A DNA stretch of 64,000 nt from Gramella sp. AN32 (GTDB taxonomy: Bacteria; Bacteroidota; Bacteroidia; Flavobacteriales; Flavobacteriaceae). Each line of letters begins with the position of its first letter. The first letter of the stretch is position 1. A program made the position numbers and the translations under genes. Shown here in pieces: positions 38,673 to 46,771 of this stretch. Below the pieces are notes generated by a model that was given only the letters and a program-made list of their open reading frames with translations, had not been told where the DNA came from and did no database searches. The DNA lies in contig NZ_QEYO01000001.1 in the NCBI RefSeq assembly GCF_023718305.1, positions 467,082 to 531,081 of the forward strand. The letters run 5' to 3'.

Positions 38673-38694
38673 TTTACGAAAAGCGTTTCGTAAA
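38673..38694. promoter_or_regulatory. Putative operator dyad (TTTACGAAA AGCG TTTCGTAAA)
   Basis: Perfect 9-bp inverted repeat with an AGCG centre, about 290 bases upstream of xylB and 190 bases beyond the stop of the lacI gene at 38886. Size and symmetry suit a LacI-family dimer. Confidence 0.5.
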
Positions 38695-38885
38695 AAACAC
38701 TAATTAAAAAAATAAAGTTGTTTATGCCCAATATCGCATATATAAAATTGAAGAAATTGTATACTAAATAAGCATTGCGCTGTGGGGGATTACTGAGAAT
38801 TTCTCAATTTAAAGATGAAAGTTTTCTCCCAAATTAAATCCAGTGTTGGTCAATATCTTAAATTTCAGGCTTGAAAAAGTAGTAT

Positions 38886-39926
38886 TTAATTAATGCGTCG
38901 TTCTATTACTCCCCGGCTAGACTCTCTTTCAATAAGCTTAGGACTTAAGATGATTGTTTGATATTGAAAAGGATCATCCTTTTGATGCTTTATGTTTTGA
39001 ATTAACAGTTCACATGCCTTTTTCCCCATTTCAGCACCAAATTGATCTACTGTGGTTAATGGGGGTTCCACAACTTCAGAAAGCGGATCATTACTAAAAC
39101 CCACAATAGAAATATCCTCGGGCACTTTCTTCCCTATCTTTTTTAGAAACTTTATCGCTCCAACGGCTGCTTCATCATTAGCTGAAAAAACTCCGTCAAT
39201 ATCAGGATGTTTTTCCAGTAAATCCCTCATAATATTAAATCCATCGTCTTTCATCAAATGTGAGGCTACAATAAGTTTAGGCTCCGATTTTAATTTATTT
39301 TTTTTCAGGGTGTCCGAATAACCTTTTAACCTCGATTTGTAGATTTCAAGAAATTGAGGCCCTGCAAAATGGGCAATTTTTTTACAACCACTCTTGATTA
39401 AGTGGTCTACAGCCTCACAAGCTCCTTTATAATCATCAATAATTACTTTATTACAAGATTCTAAACTAGCCGGATGCCTATCAAGAAAAACCAATGGAAT
39501 ACCAAGCCCTTCCAAATTCTGTAAATGTTGGAAATCATTAGATTCCCATGCAATGGACATCAATACGCCATCTACTCTATTGGAAACAAAATTGTCCATT
39601 ATCTTCTTTTCCCTTTTCACCTGCTCTAAAGACTGGGAAATTACCACATTAAATCCTTCCTTAAAAGCTACTTCTTCAATACCCGCAATAATAGTGGAGA
39701 AGAAATACCTGGAGATTCGTGGTACTACCACACCAATAGTATTACTTCTGTTTTTTCTTAAGTTGGATGCTAAAAGATTAGGTTTATAGCCCAGTTCCTT
39801 AGCTTTATTAAACACCTTTTCTTTTGTTTTTTTTGCAACTCTACTATTATTATTGAGAGCCCTCGATACAGTAGAGCTATCAATATTCAAAGCCTTAGCT
39901 ATTTCATGTATGGTTGCTTTTTTCAT
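38886..39926 (-). CDS. LacI-family transcriptional regulator (probable uronate regulator)
   Basis: The 346-residue protein has a LacI helix-turn-helix (ATIHEIAKALNIDSSTVSRALN, residues 4-25), a hinge (YKPNLLASNLRKN) and a sugar-sensor domain containing GVVVPRISRYFFSTIIAGIEE, FLDRHP, GVFSANDEAAVGAIKFL and DISIVGFSNDP. It is divergent from the uronate operon starting at 40123, and a perfect 14-bp palindrome lies between them, the usual arrangement of a local repressor and its operator. The effector is probably a uronate catabolite such as KDG, by analogy with other uronate regulators. Ligand and operator assignment are inferences. Confidence 0.88.
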   Translation of the reverse strand: MKKATIHEIAKALNIDSSTVSRALNNNSRVAKKTKEKVFNKAKELGYKPNLLASNLRKNRSNTIGVVVPRISRYFFSTIIAGIEEVAFKEGFNVVISQSLEQVKREKKIMDNFVSNRVDGVLMSIAWESNDFQHLQNLEGLGIPLVFLDRHPASLESCNKVIIDDYKGACEAVDHLIKSGCKKIAHFAGPQFLEIYKSRLKGYSDTLKKNKLKSEPKLIVASHLMKDDGFNIMRDLLEKHPDIDGVFSANDEAAVGAIKFLKKIGKKVPEDISIVGFSNDPLSEVVEPPLTTVDQFGAEMGKKACELLIQNIKHQKDDPFQYQTIILSPKLIERESSRGVIERRIN

Positions 39927-40050
39927 TGGTTGTAGAGGATAAGAAAAATAAAAGGATTCATTAACCTGAAATGGAAATTTTCAATGGTTGAAATTAAAGC
40001 GCTAATTAAATTTGTAAAATAAAAGATAAAATTAAACATTTTCAGAAATA

Positions 40051-40064
40051 TACAATCGATTGTA
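40051..40064. promoter_or_regulatory. Perfect palindromic operator in front of the uronate operon
   Basis: TACAATCGATTGTA is a perfect 14-bp palindrome, 59 bases before the ATG at 40123 and 11 bases upstream of the -7 element, so a bound repressor would cover the -33 region. The 12-bp core is repeated at 61979 (sulfatase-rhamnosidase) and, with changes, at 63838 and 63767. Confidence 0.7.
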
Positions 40065-40074
40065 CATTTTTTAT

Positions 40075-40082
40075 TATTTTTG
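40075..40082 (+). promoter_or_regulatory. -7 element (TATTTTTG) of the uronate operon
   Basis: Exact TAnnTTTG match, 41 bases before the start codon. No TTTG is seen at the -33 spacing, where the palindrome lies, as might be expected for a regulated promoter. Confidence 0.55.
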
Positions 40083-40122
40083 GGAATAGCGAATAATCCC
40101 AACAAAGAATTAAAAGCAGGAT

Positions 40123-40950
40123 ATGAGTAAAGTAATAGTATTAACAGGTGCCGGAGGTGTTTTATGTAGCACCCTGGCCATAGCCCTGGCAGAAAAAGGG
40201 CATAAAATAGCGATTCTGGACCTTAAAAAGGAAGCAGCAGACGAAGTAGCAGATAAAATAAATGCTGCCGGGGGAACAGCTATTGGTGTTGAAGCCAATG
40301 TTTTAAAGAGAGATTCCCTGGAGAAAGCCAAAAAAACAATCAATGAGCAATTGGGAAGCTGTGAAATACTCGTTAATGGAGCTGGTGGAAACCACCCTAA
40401 AGGAACCACTTCCAATACTCATTTATTAGAAGAGGACCTAGAAAATAATGAAGCCGATTTTAAAACATTTTTCGACCTGGATACAGAGGGGATTAAATTT
40501 GTTTTTGATTTGAACTTTATTGGTACTTTATTGCCCACCCAGGTTTTTGCTAAAGATATGATAGGAAAAAAAGGCTGTAGCATCCTAAATATTTCTTCTA
40601 TGAACGCCTTTACACCCCTCACAAAAATTCCTGCTTATAGTGGTGCAAAAGCGGCTGTTTCAAATTTTACCCAGTGGCTGGCTGTGCATTTTGCCAAAGT
40701 TAACATTCGTGTGAATGCTTTGGCTCCAGGATTTTTCCTAACCGATCAAAATCGGGCCTTATTAACTAAAGGAGATGGTAGCCTTACCCCACGAGGCAAT
40801 ACAATTATAGACCAAACCCCTATGGGAAGGTTCGGGGAGCCCGAAGACCTTATAGGTACTACCTTATGGTTGTGCGGGGAAGGTTCTGCCTTCGTAACTG
40901 GAGTTGTGGTCCCTATAGATGGCGGCTTTAGTGCCTATAGCGGCGTTTAA
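40123..40950 (+). CDS. SDR-type D-mannonate oxidoreductase (fructuronate reductase)
   Basis: Probably reduces D-fructuronate to D-mannonate with NAD(P)H. The 275-residue short-chain dehydrogenase has the cofactor loop VLTGAGGVLCSTLA, NGAGGNHP, the catalytic Ser in NISSMNA, Tyr-Lys in YSGAK, and a C-terminal VPIDGGF. The insertion ending in FFDLDTEGIKFVFDLNF is typical of the mannonate/fructuronate group rather than of fatty-acid SDRs. It is the first gene of the operon and is followed by uxuA, its pathway partner. It is not homologous to E. coli UxuB, so I leave the symbol empty. Confidence 0.83.
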   Translation: MSKVIVLTGAGGVLCSTLAIALAEKGHKIAILDLKKEAADEVADKINAAGGTAIGVEANVLKRDSLEKAKKTINEQLGSCEILVNGAGGNHPKGTTSNTHLLEEDLENNEADFKTFFDLDTEGIKFVFDLNFIGTLLPTQVFAKDMIGKKGCSILNISSMNAFTPLTKIPAYSGAKAAVSNFTQWLAVHFAKVNIRVNALAPGFFLTDQNRALLTKGDGSLTPRGNTIIDQTPMGRFGEPEDLIGTTLWLCGEGSAFVTGVVVPIDGGFSAYSGV

Positions 40951-41029
40951 ATATAGAATTCCGGAACAGGTCTGGAGTAACCTTCAGGAACAAAAATAAG
41001 TTTTAACTTCTTCCAATTAATCAATAAAA

Positions 41030-42226
41030 ATGAAATCAAGTTTCGAAAATACATGGCGATGGTATGGGCCAAATGACCCCGTTTCATTAGCTGACATCAG
41101 ACAGGCGGGGGCTACCGGTGTAGTAAGCGCTTTGCATCATATCCCTAATGGAGAGGTTTGGCCTGTTGAGGAAATTAAAAAACGAAAAAGCCAGATAGAA
41201 GATGCCGGGCTCAATTGGTCGGTTGTTGAAAGTGTACCTATTCATGAAAACATTAAAACCCAAACGGAGGGGTATATGGAATTCATTGAAAACTACAAAC
41301 AAAGTATTATCAATCTTGGCCAATGTGGCATAGATACGGTTTGTTACAATTTTATGCCTGTGCTGGACTGGACCCGTACCAACCTCGATTATGAAATAGA
41401 AGACGGTTCTACCGGGCTACGATTCGACGCTAATGCGTTCGCACTTTTCGAATTATTTTTATTGAAGCGACCTGGTTCTAGGGAAAATTATTCTGAGGAA
41501 CAGATAGCCGAGGCCAAAGCCTTAGGCGAAAGGATGACTGAAGAAGAAAAAGAAAAGCTTGTAAATAATATTATCGCGGGTTTACCAGGGGCTGAAGAAG
41601 GCTATTCTTTAAAGGATTTTAATAATATCCTCGCTACATACAATAATATTGGACCGAAGGAATTAAAGAACAACCTGTTCAGCTTTTTAAAACATATAAT
41701 TCCAGCCGCTGAAAAAGCGGGGGTCTTAATGTGCATCCACCCTGACGATCCACCCTACCCTATTTTAGGCTTACCAAGGGTAGTAAGTACCGAAGAAGAT
41801 ATCCGGGAATTGTATGAGGCCGTAGATAGCCCCAATAACGGACTTACTTTTTGCACGGGATCATTTGGGGTTCGTGAAGACAATGACCTACCCGGCATGA
41901 TAGATCGTTTGGGAAATCGTATTCATTTTATTCATCTACGTAGCACAAAACGGGATGAAAAAGGGAATTTTCATGAAGCCAACCATTTAGAAGGCGATGT
42001 AGATATGTATGCGGTAATGAAAGCTCTGATTACTGAGCAAGAAAAACGAATAAAAAGCGGCAGAAAAGATGTAAGAATGCCTTTTAGACCAGATCATGGT
42101 CATAAAATGTTAGACGATCTGAAGAAAAAAACCAATCCGGGATATTCAGGGATAGGTCGGCTTAGAGGGCTTGCCGAATTGAGAGGTTTGGAACTTGGAA
42201 TTAGAAGATCTCAAGAATCTCATTAA
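41030..42226 (+). CDS. uxuA: D-mannonate dehydratase
   Basis: Dehydrates D-mannonate to 2-keto-3-deoxy-D-gluconate (KDG). The 398-residue TIM-barrel enzyme has the UxuA signatures [53 protein letters not shown] with metal-binding His and Asp, [15 protein letters not shown] and PFRPDHGH. Length matches the family. It follows the oxidoreductase gene by 79 bases and precedes kduI. Confidence 0.96.
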   Translation: MKSSFENTWRWYGPNDPVSLADIRQAGATGVVSALHHIPNGEVWPVEEIKKRKSQIEDAGLNWSVVESVPIHENIKTQTEGYMEFIENYKQSIINLGQCGIDTVCYNFMPVLDWTRTNLDYEIEDGSTGLRFDANAFALFELFLLKRPGSRENYSEEQIAEAKALGERMTEEEKEKLVNNIIAGLPGAEEGYSLKDFNNILATYNNIGPKELKNNLFSFLKHIIPAAEKAGVLMCIHPDDPPYPILGLPRVVSTEEDIRELYEAVDSPNNGLTFCTGSFGVREDNDLPGMIDRLGNRIHFIHLRSTKRDEKGNFHEANHLEGDVDMYAVMKALITEQEKRIKSGRKDVRMPFRPDHGHKMLDDLKKKTNPGYSGIGRLRGLAELRGLELGIRRSQESH

Positions 42227-42261
42227 ATAAGAGCTCAAATTAAACTATAAAAAAAATTATA

Positions 42262-43104
42262 ATGTCAACAATATCCTTCGAAACCAGATATGCTTCTTCT
42301 CCACAAACCGTGAAGAAATATGATACTTCCCAATTGCGGGAAGAGTTTCTAATCAATAATCTTATGGAGCAAGCTAAAATCAATTTGGTCCATACGCATT
42401 ACGACAGGTATATCGCTGGGTCCGCAGTACCTTTAGAACCTTTAAAACTGGAAACCATCGATCTTTTAAAGGCCGATTATTTCTTAGAACGAAGAGAGCT
42501 GGGAATAATTAATGTTGGTGCAAGTGGCGAGGTCTTGGTTGATGACACTTCATATAAGCTGGAGCATAAAGACGCCCTTTATATCGGCCAGGGTAATAAA
42601 GATGTTACCTTTAAAAGTGATGATCCAAAAGACCCAGCCAAATTTTATCTGAATTCAGCTCCTGCCCACACCAGTTACCCTACCAAAAAGGTTAGCCTAT
42701 CTGAAGCGAACAAACTGGAACTGGGATCCTTGGAGACTGCAAATGACCGTACCGTAAATCAAATGATTATTGGGGGGATCGTAACGACCTGCCAGTTGCA
42801 AATGGGAATGACCGAACTTAAAAGGGGTAGCGTTTGGAATACGATGCCGGCACATACCCATGACCGCCGTATGGAAGTCTATTTCTACCTGGAAGTACCC
42901 GAAGGACAGTCGGTATGTCATTTTATGGGAGAGCCACAAGAAACCCGACATATCTGGATGCAAAACCACGAAGCAGTTATTTCGCCACCATGGTCCATTC
43001 ACGCCGGGTCAGGAACTTCCAATTATACTTTTATTTGGGGAATGGCCGGTGAGAACCTTGATTATACCGATATGGATGTAGCTAAAATCACCGAATTAAA
43101 ATAA
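42262..43104 (+). CDS. kduI: 5-keto-4-deoxyuronate (DKI) isomerase
   Basis: Isomerises 4-deoxy-L-threo-5-hexosulose uronate, the spontaneous product of unsaturated uronate released by lyases plus GH105, to 3-deoxy-D-glycero-2,5-hexodiulosonate. The 280-residue cupin has the zinc ligands His198, His200 and Glu205 in HTHDRRMEVYFY and His247 in WSIHAG, at the positions expected from E. coli KduI. It is two bases upstream of kduD in the same operon. Its presence shows that the organism handles unsaturated uronates as well as free ones. Confidence 0.96.
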   Translation: MSTISFETRYASSPQTVKKYDTSQLREEFLINNLMEQAKINLVHTHYDRYIAGSAVPLEPLKLETIDLLKADYFLERRELGIINVGASGEVLVDDTSYKLEHKDALYIGQGNKDVTFKSDDPKDPAKFYLNSAPAHTSYPTKKVSLSEANKLELGSLETANDRTVNQMIIGGIVTTCQLQMGMTELKRGSVWNTMPAHTHDRRMEVYFYLEVPEGQSVCHFMGEPQETRHIWMQNHEAVISPPWSIHAGSGTSNYTFIWGMAGENLDYTDMDVAKITELK

Positions 43105-43106
43105 CT

Positions 43107-43901
43107 ATGTCACTAAATTTATTTGATTTAAAAGGAAAAACAGTACTTGTTACCGGAAGCACCCACGGTCTGGGAATGGCCATGGCCAAAGGGCTTGGAA
43201 ATGCCGGGGCTACAATTATCGTAAACGGAAATTCCTCACAGGAAAAGATAGATAAAGCTGTAGAAACCTATAAGGCAGAAGGAATCAGTGCCATAGGCTA
43301 TAAGTTTAATGTCGCAGAAGAAAAAGAAGTAATTGCCGCCATTGAAAAAATAGAAAAAGAGGTTGCACCTATAGATGTCCTCTTTAACAATGCAGGGATC
43401 ATTAAGCGCATCCCTTTAGAAAAAATGGAAGTTTCAGACTTTAAGCAAGTGATAGATATAGACCTGGTGAGCCCTTTTATAGTTTCTAAGCATGTCGTAA
43501 AAGGAATGATAAAAAGAAAGCAGGGGAAAATCGTTAATATCTGTTCTATGATGACGGAATTAGGAAGAAACACTGTGGGGGCATATGCGGCTGCTAAAGG
43601 CGGACTTAAAATGCTAACCAAAAACATGGCTACAGAATGGGCGAAGCACAATATCCAGGTAAATGGAATTGGCCCTGGCTATTTTGCTACTTCCCAAACT
43701 GAACCAATCCGGAAAGATGGCCATCCTTTTAATGATTTTATTATACAACGCACCCCGGCAGCGAAATGGGGCGATCCCAACGACCTGGCAGGTGCAGCCA
43801 TATTCCTGTCATCAAGCGCCAGCAACTTTGTAAATGGCCATATCTTATATGTAGATGGAGGTATTCTGGCCACTATAGGAAAACCTTCCAATGAAGACTA
43901 A
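43107..43901 (+). CDS. kduD: KduD-type short-chain dehydrogenase (2-keto-3-deoxygluconate 5-dehydrogenase)
   Basis: Reduces the KduI product to KDG with NAD(P)H. The 264-residue SDR has VLVTGSTHGLGMAMAKGLG, NNAGI, the catalytic Ser in NICSMM, Tyr-Lys in YAAAK and VDGGILA. The C-terminal RTPAAKWGDPNDL is shared with gluconate 5-dehydrogenases (IdnO/Gno), so sequence alone does not separate the two; adjacency to kduI (two bases) favours the KduD role. The operon continues into the DUF4861 gene 12 bases on. Confidence 0.82.
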   Translation: MSLNLFDLKGKTVLVTGSTHGLGMAMAKGLGNAGATIIVNGNSSQEKIDKAVETYKAEGISAIGYKFNVAEEKEVIAAIEKIEKEVAPIDVLFNNAGIIKRIPLEKMEVSDFKQVIDIDLVSPFIVSKHVVKGMIKRKQGKIVNICSMMTELGRNTVGAYAAAKGGLKMLTKNMATEWAKHNIQVNGIGPGYFATSQTEPIRKDGHPFNDFIIQRTPAAKWGDPNDLAGAAIFLSSSASNFVNGHILYVDGGILATIGKPSNED

Positions 43902-43913
43902 AATAACGCAATA

Positions 43914-45110
43914 ATGAAACATTTTTTTAAAGCACTGCTAAGTTTATCAACTATTGCCCTTCTTCATTCCTGTGCTGAAAAACAAGAGACTGAAAATATT
44001 ATTTTGGTGAAAAACCCATTAAAAATAGATAGGTCTTTTGAAACAGTAGAAGTCGATACACGGAAACTTAACCTAAATATCGACGATTCTCTGCAATACT
44101 TTCAAATTTTAAATTTGAAAACCAAAGACACTTTAACCTCTCAATTTGTAGATGAAGATGGGGATGGTACTATAGATTTGCTATTATTCCAGCCCCCTAT
44201 GGAAAGCCTTTCAGAAAAAAAATTCAAAGTTATAAAAACAGCCACCTTAAGAAAAAAAGACACTATAAATCGTTGTTTTTCAAGATTCGTTCCCGAAAGA
44301 ACGGACGATTATGCCTGGGAAAATAACAAGGTTGCTTTTAGGACTTACGGACCTACTGCCCGTAAAATGGTTGAAGACAATATTAAAGGAGGAACACTTT
44401 CCAGCGGGATTGATGCCTGGCTCAAAAAAGTGGAATATCCTATTATAGACAAATGGTATGAGAAAACCGTGACCGGAAAAGGAAGTTACCATGAAGATAC
44501 CGGCGAAGGCCTGGATAACTATCACGTTGGTGCCAGCCGCGGGGTTGGTGGGACGGCTCTAAAGAAAGACAGTACCTACCTTAGTAATACCAATTTTGAC
44601 TCATGGAAAACCATTACCAATGGCCCCATAAGAACTAGCTTTGTTTTAACATACAAAGCCGTGGATAGCAGCGGACAAAAATTTTCAGAAGAAAAGCATA
44701 TTTCCCTGGATTATGGAAGCAACCTATCTAAGTTCAAAATTTTGGTGGACAAAGTAGATACCTTGTCGGTGGGCGTGACCCTGCATGAGAATCAAGGAGA
44801 AACTACGACCTCCAAAAAAGAGGGATGGGTAAGTTACTGGGAACCCCATGAAGGTTCAGAATTGGGGACTGGGATCGTAGCTCCCGGAAATACTTTATTG
44901 GGATTTGACAAATACGTTACTTCCAGAAAAGATTTAAGCAACCTGTATGCGCATTTAAAAACCAGGAATAACGAAGTGGTATATTATGCAGGCTTTAGCT
45001 GGAAAGAAAGCGGAGAGTTTACCACAAAAGAAGCATGGGAAAATTACCTAACTTCTTTTTCTGAAAAAATAAATTCACCCCTTAGTGTTGAAGTAATAGC
45101 CGAAAAATAG
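43914..45110 (+). CDS. DUF4861-family lipoprotein
   Basis: The 398-residue protein begins with a lipoprotein signal peptide (MKHFFKALLS, lipobox LHSC, Cys20), so it is membrane-anchored outside the cytoplasm. The mature part looks like DUF4861: an early DGDGTIDLLLFQ segment, DDYAWENNKVAFRTYGP, a central YHEDTGEGLDNYHVGASRG and a late beta-sandwich-like region. Such proteins recur in Bacteroidota loci for uronate polysaccharides, but no activity is established to my knowledge. The conserved charged residues (Glu, Asp, His) in the central motif would suit an enzyme. It lies in the uronate operon between kduD and the TRAP genes, so a role with released uronate sugars is inferred. Confidence 0.72.
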   Translation: MKHFFKALLSLSTIALLHSCAEKQETENIILVKNPLKIDRSFETVEVDTRKLNLNIDDSLQYFQILNLKTKDTLTSQFVDEDGDGTIDLLLFQPPMESLSEKKFKVIKTATLRKKDTINRCFSRFVPERTDDYAWENNKVAFRTYGPTARKMVEDNIKGGTLSSGIDAWLKKVEYPIIDKWYEKTVTGKGSYHEDTGEGLDNYHVGASRGVGGTALKKDSTYLSNTNFDSWKTITNGPIRTSFVLTYKAVDSSGQKFSEEKHISLDYGSNLSKFKILVDKVDTLSVGVTLHENQGETTTSKKEGWVSYWEPHEGSELGTGIVAPGNTLLGFDKYVTSRKDLSNLYAHLKTRNNEVVYYAGFSWKESGEFTTKEAWENYLTSFSEKINSPLSVEVIAEK

Positions 45111-45245
45111 TATGAGCCTAGCGAACTGGTTTAAACTTTCATTCTCTAATTGGGATTTGAAATACTGAGATGCCGGCGGCAAAATTCACTCAATTGGGCT
45201 TTTCCCAAGGGAATTAACTTTGAGTCTTAATAGACATAACAAAAA

Positions 45246-45297
45246 GACCAATATCTATAGATATCATTTAAAAAATGAACTTATAATCGTATTGGTC
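45246..45297. promoter_or_regulatory. Dyad-rich site upstream of the TRAP genes
   Basis: GACCAATA (45246-45253) and TATTGGTC (45290-45297) are exact complements 36 bases apart, and ATATCTATAGATAT (45251-45264) is a perfect 14-bp palindrome overlapping the first arm. The site lies 17 bases before dctP and may be a hairpin or an operator giving the TRAP genes separate control. Confidence 0.45.
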
Positions 45298-45314
45298 CAC
45301 AAATTTTATAATGA

Positions 45315-46292
45315 ATGAAACATAGATTTCTTTTTCCTGTTTTCTTACTCTTTTTAGGGGTTATTTCCTGCAATTCTCACAAGGAAATCAAAATATTGAG
45401 GTTGGCACACGGCCTGGATACACAACACCCAGTGCATAAGGCGATGGTAATTCTTGGGGAACGTTTGGAGGAAAAGTCTGGGGGAAAACTAAAACTCCGA
45501 ATTTATCCCAGTGCCCAGTTGGGCGGGGAACGGGAGACCCTGGAATTACTACAAATTGGGAGTCTGGACATTACCAAGGTATCTGCCGCAGTTTTAGAAA
45601 ACTTTATTCCTGAATACAAGGTCTTTAGTGTGCCTTACCTATTTAGGAACAAGGAGCACTCTTTTCAGGTTTTTGATGGCGAAATAGGCCAGGAATTACT
45701 AAATAAAGGGAATAAATTCAGGCTTCGTGGCTTAACTTTTTATGATGCCGGCAGCCGGAGTTTTTATACTAAAGAAAACCCTATAAATTCACCTAAAGAT
45801 TTGGAAGGCCTCAAAATACGGGTGCAAAAAAGTAATATGGCCGTAGCCATGGTAAATGATTTAGGCGGAGCGCCAACCCCAATTTCTTATGGGGAATTAT
45901 ATACCGCGTTGCAACAAGGGGTAGTAGATGGAGCCGAAAATAATCTACCGAGTTTCTACACTTCCAAGCATTACGAAGTTTGCAAATACTACAGTATGGA
46001 CCAACATACCGCTGTTCCCGATGTCCTCCTTATTGGCCTTGATACCTGGGAAATCTTAACAGAACAGCAAAAAAAATGGTTACAGGAAGCCACAGCCGAA
46101 TCTACGGTCGCACAACGTAAACTCTGGGCTGCTTCGGAAAAAGAATCTTTGGAAGAAATCAAGAAAGCCGGTGTGAACGTCATCTATCCTGATATTGAGC
46201 CTTTTGAAGAAAAAACTAAAGTAATTATAAATATGTTCAAAGAACAACCTGAAATGTTAGAACTCATCAAAAAAATAAAAGCCACAAAATAA
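45315..46292 (+). CDS. dctP: TRAP transporter solute-binding lipoprotein (DctP family, probable uronate binding)
   Basis: Extracytoplasmic receptor of a tripartite sodium-dependent transporter. The 325-residue protein has a lipoprotein signal (GVISC, Cys19) rather than the free periplasmic form usual in proteobacteria. The DctP fold is clear: LRLAHGLDTQHPVHKAM, YPSAQLGGERETLELLQIG, and GLKIRVQKSNMAVAMVNDLGGAPTPI with the conserved Arg that holds the ligand carboxylate, then ALQQGVVDGAENN. It overlaps dctQ by one base (TAATG). Location after kduI-kduD-uxuA suggests glucuronate, galacturonate or an unsaturated uronate as the ligand, which is an inference. Confidence 0.92.
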   Translation: MKHRFLFPVFLLFLGVISCNSHKEIKILRLAHGLDTQHPVHKAMVILGERLEEKSGGKLKLRIYPSAQLGGERETLELLQIGSLDITKVSAAVLENFIPEYKVFSVPYLFRNKEHSFQVFDGEIGQELLNKGNKFRLRGLTFYDAGSRSFYTKENPINSPKDLEGLKIRVQKSNMAVAMVNDLGGAPTPISYGELYTALQQGVVDGAENNLPSFYTSKHYEVCKYYSMDQHTAVPDVLLIGLDTWEILTEQQKKWLQEATAESTVAQRKLWAASEKESLEEIKKAGVNVIYPDIEPFEEKTKVIINMFKEQPEMLELIKKIKATK

Positions 46293-46771
46293 TGAAAGCA
46301 AGCATTGATTCCCTATTGGAAAAAATACTTATTTTCATCATCTCCCTGATGTTGATAAGTGTAGTATGGCAGGTATTTTCAAGGTTTATATTAAAAGACC
46401 CCAGCACCATTACCGATGAAATTTCCAGTTTCTCCCTTATTTGGCTTGGTCTTTTAGGAGCTGCTTACGCTACCGGAAAAAACCTCCACCTTGCCATAGA
46501 TCTCATTCCTGAAAAAGCAGTAGAAAAAAACAGGCTGTTTTATGAAGCTATTGTCCATATTTCGGTTTTCATTTTTGCATTTGCTGTAATGATTATTGGC
46601 GGTATAAGGCTATGTCTTCTCACATTCCAGTTTGAGCAAACTTCTGCAGCTTTAGAAATTCCTTTGGGTTATATCTACCTCGCCCTGCCAATTTCGGGAA
46701 TACTTACCTGTTATTATACCATATTTATTTTCAGTGAAAAAGTCAATAATTCAAAAAAGCTTAAAAAATGA
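46292..46771 (+). CDS. dctQ: TRAP transporter small permease (DctQ family)
   Basis: The 159-residue protein has four predicted membrane segments and the DctQ motif VWQVFSRFILKDPSTITDE followed by FSLIWLGLLGAAYATGKNLHLAID. It joins dctP and dctM by overlapping start/stop codons (TAATG and ATGA), so the three subunits are made together. It helps couple the solute-binding protein to the large permease. Confidence 0.92.
   Translation: MKASIDSLLEKILIFIISLMLISVVWQVFSRFILKDPSTITDEISSFSLIWLGLLGAAYATGKNLHLAIDLIPEKAVEKNRLFYEAIVHISVFIFAFAVMIIGGIRLCLLTFQFEQTSAALEIPLGYIYLALPISGILTCYYTIFIFSEKVNNSKKLKK

Larger units (their letters stand above)
38385..38885. other. 501-bp regulatory gap upstream of xylB with dyad-symmetric motifs
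   Basis: No gene is visible in this AT-rich stretch between the xylB start and the 3' end of the second lacI gene. TTTCGT/ACGAAA motifs occur four times: a half-site TTTCGT at 38401-38406, a half-site ACGAAA at 38461-38466, a dyad at 38584-38598 and a longer dyad at 38673-38694. I found no clear TAnnTTTG element. Confidence 0.65.
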
